DNA of 23,345 bases from assembly GCA_019648995.1 (NCBI GenBank), contig BLXT01008499.1:1400036-1423380 (forward strand). Reading direction: 5' to 3'. The translations under genes and the position numbers were made by a program. Shown one piece after another: positions 19,650 to 23,345 of the stretch. Each line of letters begins with the position of its first letter. Positions within the stretch are counted from its first letter, which is position 1. A model generated the notes under the pieces. It saw only the letters and a list, made by a program, of their open reading frames with translations. It did not search any database and had not been told where the DNA came from. This stretch comes from Plakobranchus ocellatus. Lineage: Eukaryota; Mollusca; Gastropoda; Plakobranchidae.

Positions 19650-20528
19650 TAACAAAAGACAATAGAAACTTGGAGTACATTTTTCCCCCATGCGGGCTAT
19701 GCTAATTACCTAAAAGTGCAATAAAAGTCGGCGAGGGTTGCAAATTAGTGCAATGTCAACTATATGGAATCTCATCTTATGCTAATATCTTTTTTCATAT
19801 CAGAAGAACGAAACACCCGGTAGATCTAGATCTAAAGATCTTATTCTTTGGATTCACAAAAGGCGCAGCACCATCTACCGATCTCCAGAATGCACAATAA
19901 ACGATACATTGATGGTCATTCCGTGATTTACAAATTATTGTGTTGGACGATGCACCGATCGTCCAAATCGACAGAATGCACCATATACAACATAAAGTAT
20001 CTTCACAACATAATGTGATATGGTAGGTTTAATTATCTTGGTAAACGTCCTTGGTAATATTACTTATTCGAGGAACTGGTCACTGACTAGAAACTTAAGG
20101 AATTTAGTATCACTTATATGGACTTGGACTGAGAGGTAGGCATTTCCTGGGTCTATCCTAGCCTTAAATCATTACGTTGGTGCAGGATTCAAAAGAGTCT
20201 ATTTTTACTTGCAAATATTGTACATGAGTTTAAAGCTCTTATTCATTAAGCATCATCCTATACTTTTTGCTGCTACAGTAGAAGGATGTTTTCCCCTAAG
20301 AATACGATATTCAGAAAATCATCGTCCTCTCTACCATATTTTGCAATAAATTCGACTTTCTGAAACTGGTTAATCGTTTGATTGAGACTTGCTGATTTAT
20401 CCAGACTTAACTGAAGAGGGTCTTGTGCATTTGAATTTGTTTTAACACATTAGTCAAAGTTATTCTATATGCCGTGAACGCATAGGAGTATGAATGAACC
20501 TGAAGTATATTTTTCCCATTCGTCAATG
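19650..20528. other. Mostly featureless flank of the mariner element
   Basis: About 0.9 kb, AT-rich. CAGAATGCAC occurs twice, 84 bp apart (about 19887 and 19971), in similar surroundings, which may be a small old duplication. The palindromic word TAGATCTAGATCTA lies near 19821. No gene is seen. Confidence 0.4.
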
Positions 20529-20530
20529 TA

Positions 20531-20550
20531 CGAGGGATGTCCGAAAAGAA
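20531..20550 (+). repeat. Mariner terminal inverted repeat, left
   Basis: Identical over 20 bp to the complement of the right end. TA precedes it at 20529-20530. Confidence 0.95.
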
Positions 20551-20627
20551 ACAGGAGAAGGAGCATAACTCAAAGAGTTTTGATCAGATAAATTTGAAAC
20601 TCACACAGATTGAAGTTCACTCTTCCA

Positions 20628-21084
20628 CTACTTCTCAACGTAATCCCCGTGGAGATCGATGCATTTTTGCCAGCGCGACAGCAGCGAATTTGTACCCACT
20701 CGAAAGAAATCAACGTCAAGATTATCAAACCAATTCCTCAATTCACTGATGAGGTCATCTTCTGTCTCGAAAGCCATGCCTCCTAAATGGCGCTTCAAGG
20801 GTCCAAACAAATGAAAGTCAGAGGGTGCCAGGTCTGGACTGTGGGCAGGATGAGGAAGGATTTCCCAACCTAGCGCTGCAGCCATTGCTGTGTAAGTTTG
20901 CTGAATGAGGGGTCGCATTATCGTGCTGAAGCACAACACCTCTTCTCAAGAGCCAAGGTCTTTTGCGACGAATTTCTTCTTTAAGGCGGTCAAGAGTGCT
21001 GCAGTATCGCGCAGCATTGATACACTGACCCTGTGGCAAAATGTCTAAGAGAATCACACGTTTCGCATCCCAACTGTTGGGAAA
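20628..21084 (-). pseudogene. Mariner transposase (DD34D), N-terminally deleted and frameshifted
   Basis: The retained coding starts within a few bases of the right repeat at NSWDAKRVILLDILPQGQ, continues through INAARYCSTLDRLKEEIRRK, and reaches the second catalytic aspartate in QHDNATPHSAN (20920-20922). A +1 frame change follows. In the next frame AHSPDLAPSDFHLFGPLKR carries the third catalytic aspartate (20817-20819), then the C-terminus ending in a stop at 20628-20630. The two aspartate codons are 103 nt apart. The family spacing (34 residues between) predicts 105 nt, so the shift fits a net loss of 2 nt. The helix-turn-helix DNA-binding region and the first aspartate (TGDEKW block) are deleted. 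No activity is possible from this copy. Confidence 0.93.
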
Positions 21085-21104
21085 TTCTTTTCGGACATCC
21101 CTCG
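21085..21104 (-). repeat. Mariner terminal inverted repeat, right
   Basis: Exact complement of 20531-20550, followed by TA at 21105-21106. Confidence 0.95.
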
Positions 21105-21399
21105 TAATTTCTAACTTCGCCTCTTTTTCCCTTTGTCTTAAGGTTCGTACAAATAGAACCATCTAGGGCTACCTGTTTTATCATTTTTTTTTCTTTTGGG
21201 AACTGTTACCTCCGTTGATCTCATACCCTGCTGTGAGGGGGTTGTGCTGGGGTGCCGAGGATAGCGGTTCCCCCTTTCTCTCTTCTTCCAAGGCTGGCGC
21301 TGGCCTTAAAAAAGAAAGCAACGATATCTAAGGTGGTGTTAAAATCGTCACATCGTTCGCCTGTGATGATGACTGCAGCGACGATTTGCACTCAGGTCT

Positions 21400-22170
21400 T
21401 GCGTGTCACGGTAAATAGCAACTTCTTTTGGCCAGGGACAAAATATTACCGGTATACGAAAGATGAAGAAAATACTGAGGGTGCTTCTGGAAATCTTCCC
21501 TCGTTTGATACGACTTCAAACCTTGAAAGCGTGTTGCATTTATATCGTTAACTCTAATACCCTCTAAGTGAGGCGGAACGCAGAATTGGCTTAACTTTTG
21601 TGGACTATGACGCTAGGTATATGAAGGCTGTACCCTATCGTAAGAGTAAGGCCTAGACTGTGGCTGAGGTGTTAGTTAATATCCACAGCCGAATGGGTAT
21701 TCTTGAGGAGCTATTGAGCGACCAAGAAACGCTCTATACATAAGGGAGGTATGCCACGTCCTAGGAATTACGAGAAAAATGACGACACTTACTAGTCGAT
21801 GTGCAATCGCCTGCTAAAGAAGTTTAATGCCATTCTCAAATATCTGTCTTTACCGTTTGTGTAGTGAGCAAGCAAGCATGGCGGTGCGATCTGTACATCA
21901 ATCTTCTTCTCTCGGCTTACAGGGAAGTGCAGTAAGAGTCAATTGATTTTGCTCTGTTGGAGCTGTTCTAACTGAGAACCATACGTAGCCCCATGCATAT
22001 AATGAGGGAGTTATGAAAGAGGAAACTAGAGCAGCCTGATGTGAGCTTAAGTTACAAATACGCCTCTAACCTACAGTAACGGCTCGACAACACCTTAAAG
22101 ATTCTTCATGGGGAATTGCAGAAGACCAAGTAGAAGCAGGAGCGCTATCATTATCATTATCAAAAGTAAC
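21400..22170 (+). pseudogene. Ty3/gypsy integrase relic, heavily decayed
   Basis: Motifs in order match integrases of invertebrate Ty3/gypsy elements. SNFFWPG (21417-21437) is the end of the zinc-binding domain. LTFVDYDARYMKAVPY (about 21591-21638) and TVAEVLVNIHSRMGILEELL follow. Then comes SDQ with the second catalytic aspartate (21720-21722). MCNRLLKKFNAILK (about 21799-21840) follows, where the family has a catalytic Glu before Lys-Phe-Asn and this copy has Lys (AAG, 21817-21819). YINLLLSAYREVQ, then IRSPMHIMREL and RLDNTLKILHGELQ form the C-terminal part. Stops include TAG at 21654-21656 and several later ones. The SDQ-to-catalytic-site distance is 97 nt instead of the expected 108, so indels have occurred. 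The first aspartate region is not preserved. No flanking LTR was found. Confidence 0.85.
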
Positions 22171-22680
22171 GGTCTTTATCTTGAACTTAAAGTCAGTAAA
22201 AAAAACAATAAATTTGGACAAGAAACGAATGATTTTTAACACTTCAGCAATACTGTTTAACTTTTTTTTTTATTTGGTAGTGTTTTGCAAAATATTATTT
22301 TTTGTAACAAATCACAGCAAAAAGAAAAACAAAAAGAGGAACGCATAGATTAATTTTGAAATTCAAATTTTCAAAACAGATTTAATTAGAACGGTTCTGC
22401 ACATTTTTTCTTTTATTTCTTTTTCAAGAAACGGTCAATATGGACTAAAATGTTTTTCAAAAGTATTTTTTTTATCCACAAACGCAAGATTTTCTTTAAT
22501 CTATTCGAATTTTCTCGTATCCTAATTTACTCCTTTTCTTGTAGCGGACATGTCTTTTTGCCAGCCCCGACCTCTTTCCTGGCTTTCCTGCTTATTTTCA
22601 TGATGATGGAGTTCCGGTCAAGGATGAGGAGATTCTTGGACACCTTCGTGGATGTGACAATGAAGACCTTCCTGGGACCT
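22171..22680. other. AT-rich spacer
   Basis: Many A and T runs. An 82-codon plus-strand frame at 22450-22698 is low-complexity at its start, has no recognised motif and is not called. Confidence 0.4.
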
Positions 22681-23010
22681 CCTGCAAGAGAGTATTGATA
22701 CATTAATATTCCTGTGTCTATAGATCATTGCTGAAGCTGTTTCAGGATACTGGATCCAGCTATCATGACCTCTCCTGGACCACCTTGGGAAGTTAAGAGG
22801 TGAGAGTGGAGAGCATTATTAGATTCATCTCCCTGTATCGATAAATCGAATGTACAGGATCATGATTAAGGATACATGACACGCCTGGCCTAACCTGGGA
22901 GAGAGGAGGAAGCATTGATTTATCAATATTTTTGTATCTAGGGATCTATTGCTCAAGATGGTTCAGAAAGGTGAATCCAGGGATGGTTGCAGCAAGTGTA
23001 CGGCAGATTT
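22665..23010. repeat. Degenerate tandem repeat of about 100-120 bp, three units
   Basis: Three blocks repeat the order CCTGG(G)ACC...CCT, then GAGAG, then CATT-rich sequence, then TGT(G/A)TC(T/G)ATA-like, then GATC, then AAG/GGATCCAG. CCTGTGTCTATAGATC lies near 22711, CCTGTATCGATAAATC near 22832 and TTTGTATCTAGGGATC near 22931, giving spacings of about 121 and 99 bp. Similarity is only moderate, so an old duplication or local sequence bias are both possible. Confidence 0.45.
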
Positions 23011-23245
23011 GGTCTACCACTGCTACGAGTATCAGATTAAACGCGAAGTAAAACCATGTAAAATTAAGAAGTGGTAAAAATTGTACAATATGTATTTTTT
23101 AAACAAGAAAGAGCTGGTAGTATTTTATCTCTGTAAAATATTTGTCGATGAACAAATGTGTTGTGAACTAACTCCGGTTTTGTTTCTAAGAATGTTCTGT
23201 GTTATTATTGTAGTCGTTGCTGTTTCTATTGTTTTTCAAAAGTGT

Positions 23246-23345
23246 TATTTTATTATTATCATATTACTATAATCATAATTATTATTGTTATTATTACTAC
23301 TACTACTACTTCTACTACTACTACTACTACTATTACTACTACTAC
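23246..23345. repeat. (ATT)n/(ACT)n trinucleotide microsatellite, runs off the window
   Basis: ATT-type repeats grade into ACT repeats with a few interruptions and continue to the last base, so the true length is unknown. Confidence 0.95.

Larger units (their letters stand above)
20531..21104 (-). mobile_element. Internally deleted mariner transposon, 574 bp
   Basis: Perfect 20-bp terminal inverted repeats (CGAGGGATGTCCGAAAAGAA at 20531-20550, its complement at 21085-21104) are flanked on both sides by TA (20529-20530 and 21105-21106). TA is the target duplication of Tc1/mariner elements. The outward-facing sequence resembles the ends of mariner-family elements. Intact mariners are about 1.3 kb, so roughly 700 bp are missing, all from the transposase-5' half. 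Both ends are retained, so it has the structure of a non-autonomous derivative that a full-length relative could have moved. Confidence 0.95.

Noticed and set aside
20990-21184. Overlapping minus-strand frames running outward past the mariner right repeat
   Set aside because: They cross the inverted repeat and target site into flanking DNA and do not match mariner proteins.
22450-22698. 82-codon plus-strand frame
   Set aside because: The start is low-complexity Phe/Ile-rich, no motif is present, and the end overlaps a degenerate repeat.

Overview
The window reads as AT-rich nuclear DNA from an animal, not bacterial or organellar DNA. There are no operons or ribosome-binding sites and no long intact reading frames. 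It is dense in microsatellites and minisatellites, carries splice-like signals, and holds relics of four eukaryotic transposon classes. The transposon mix and the recurring TAGATCTA words suggest a marine or freshwater invertebrate, possibly a mollusc. That last step is inference and is not proven by the sequence. I see no intact host gene, tRNA, rRNA or CRISPR array.

Left part (1-8.1 kb). A 59-bp satellite fills about 198-1199, with two alternating monomer types and a 295-bp higher-order duplication. It is followed by (CT)n and (AAT)n microsatellites, a poly(A) run, a GC-rich block, and a plus-strand non-LTR retrotransposon (LINE) reverse-transcriptase fragment at about 5543-6125. Three minus-strand segments (2666-2796, 6906-7001, 7774-8031) look like exons of an unrecognised gene or genes. 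They are candidates only.

Middle part (8.3-15.2 kb). A 41/42-bp minisatellite, a TTTA-rich patch and a 28-bp minisatellite come first. Next is a Ty3/gypsy-type Gag relic split over several frames (about 12776-13132). A minus-strand LINE reverse-transcriptase relic with its YADD motif intact follows (about 13255-14058). It abuts a very degenerate tandem array of about 230 bp per unit (14060-15110).

Right part (15.5-23.3 kb). A dead piggyBac element on the minus strand (about 15560-17476) keeps one TTAA end. A second cluster of the array's core motif, in inverted orientation, lies at 18240-18530, and an exon-like segment lies at 19001-19294. A 574-bp internally deleted mariner (20531-21104) has perfect inverted repeats and a TA duplication. 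It is followed by a badly decayed Ty3/gypsy integrase (about 21400-22170), a diffuse repeat of about 100-120 bp, and a trinucleotide tract running off the end.

Nothing here forms a working gene system. The window is best described as a transposon graveyard with satellite DNA, plus a few candidate exons. Most of the transposon coding was recognised by reading through stops and frameshifts, so those calls rest on motif order and not on open frames.
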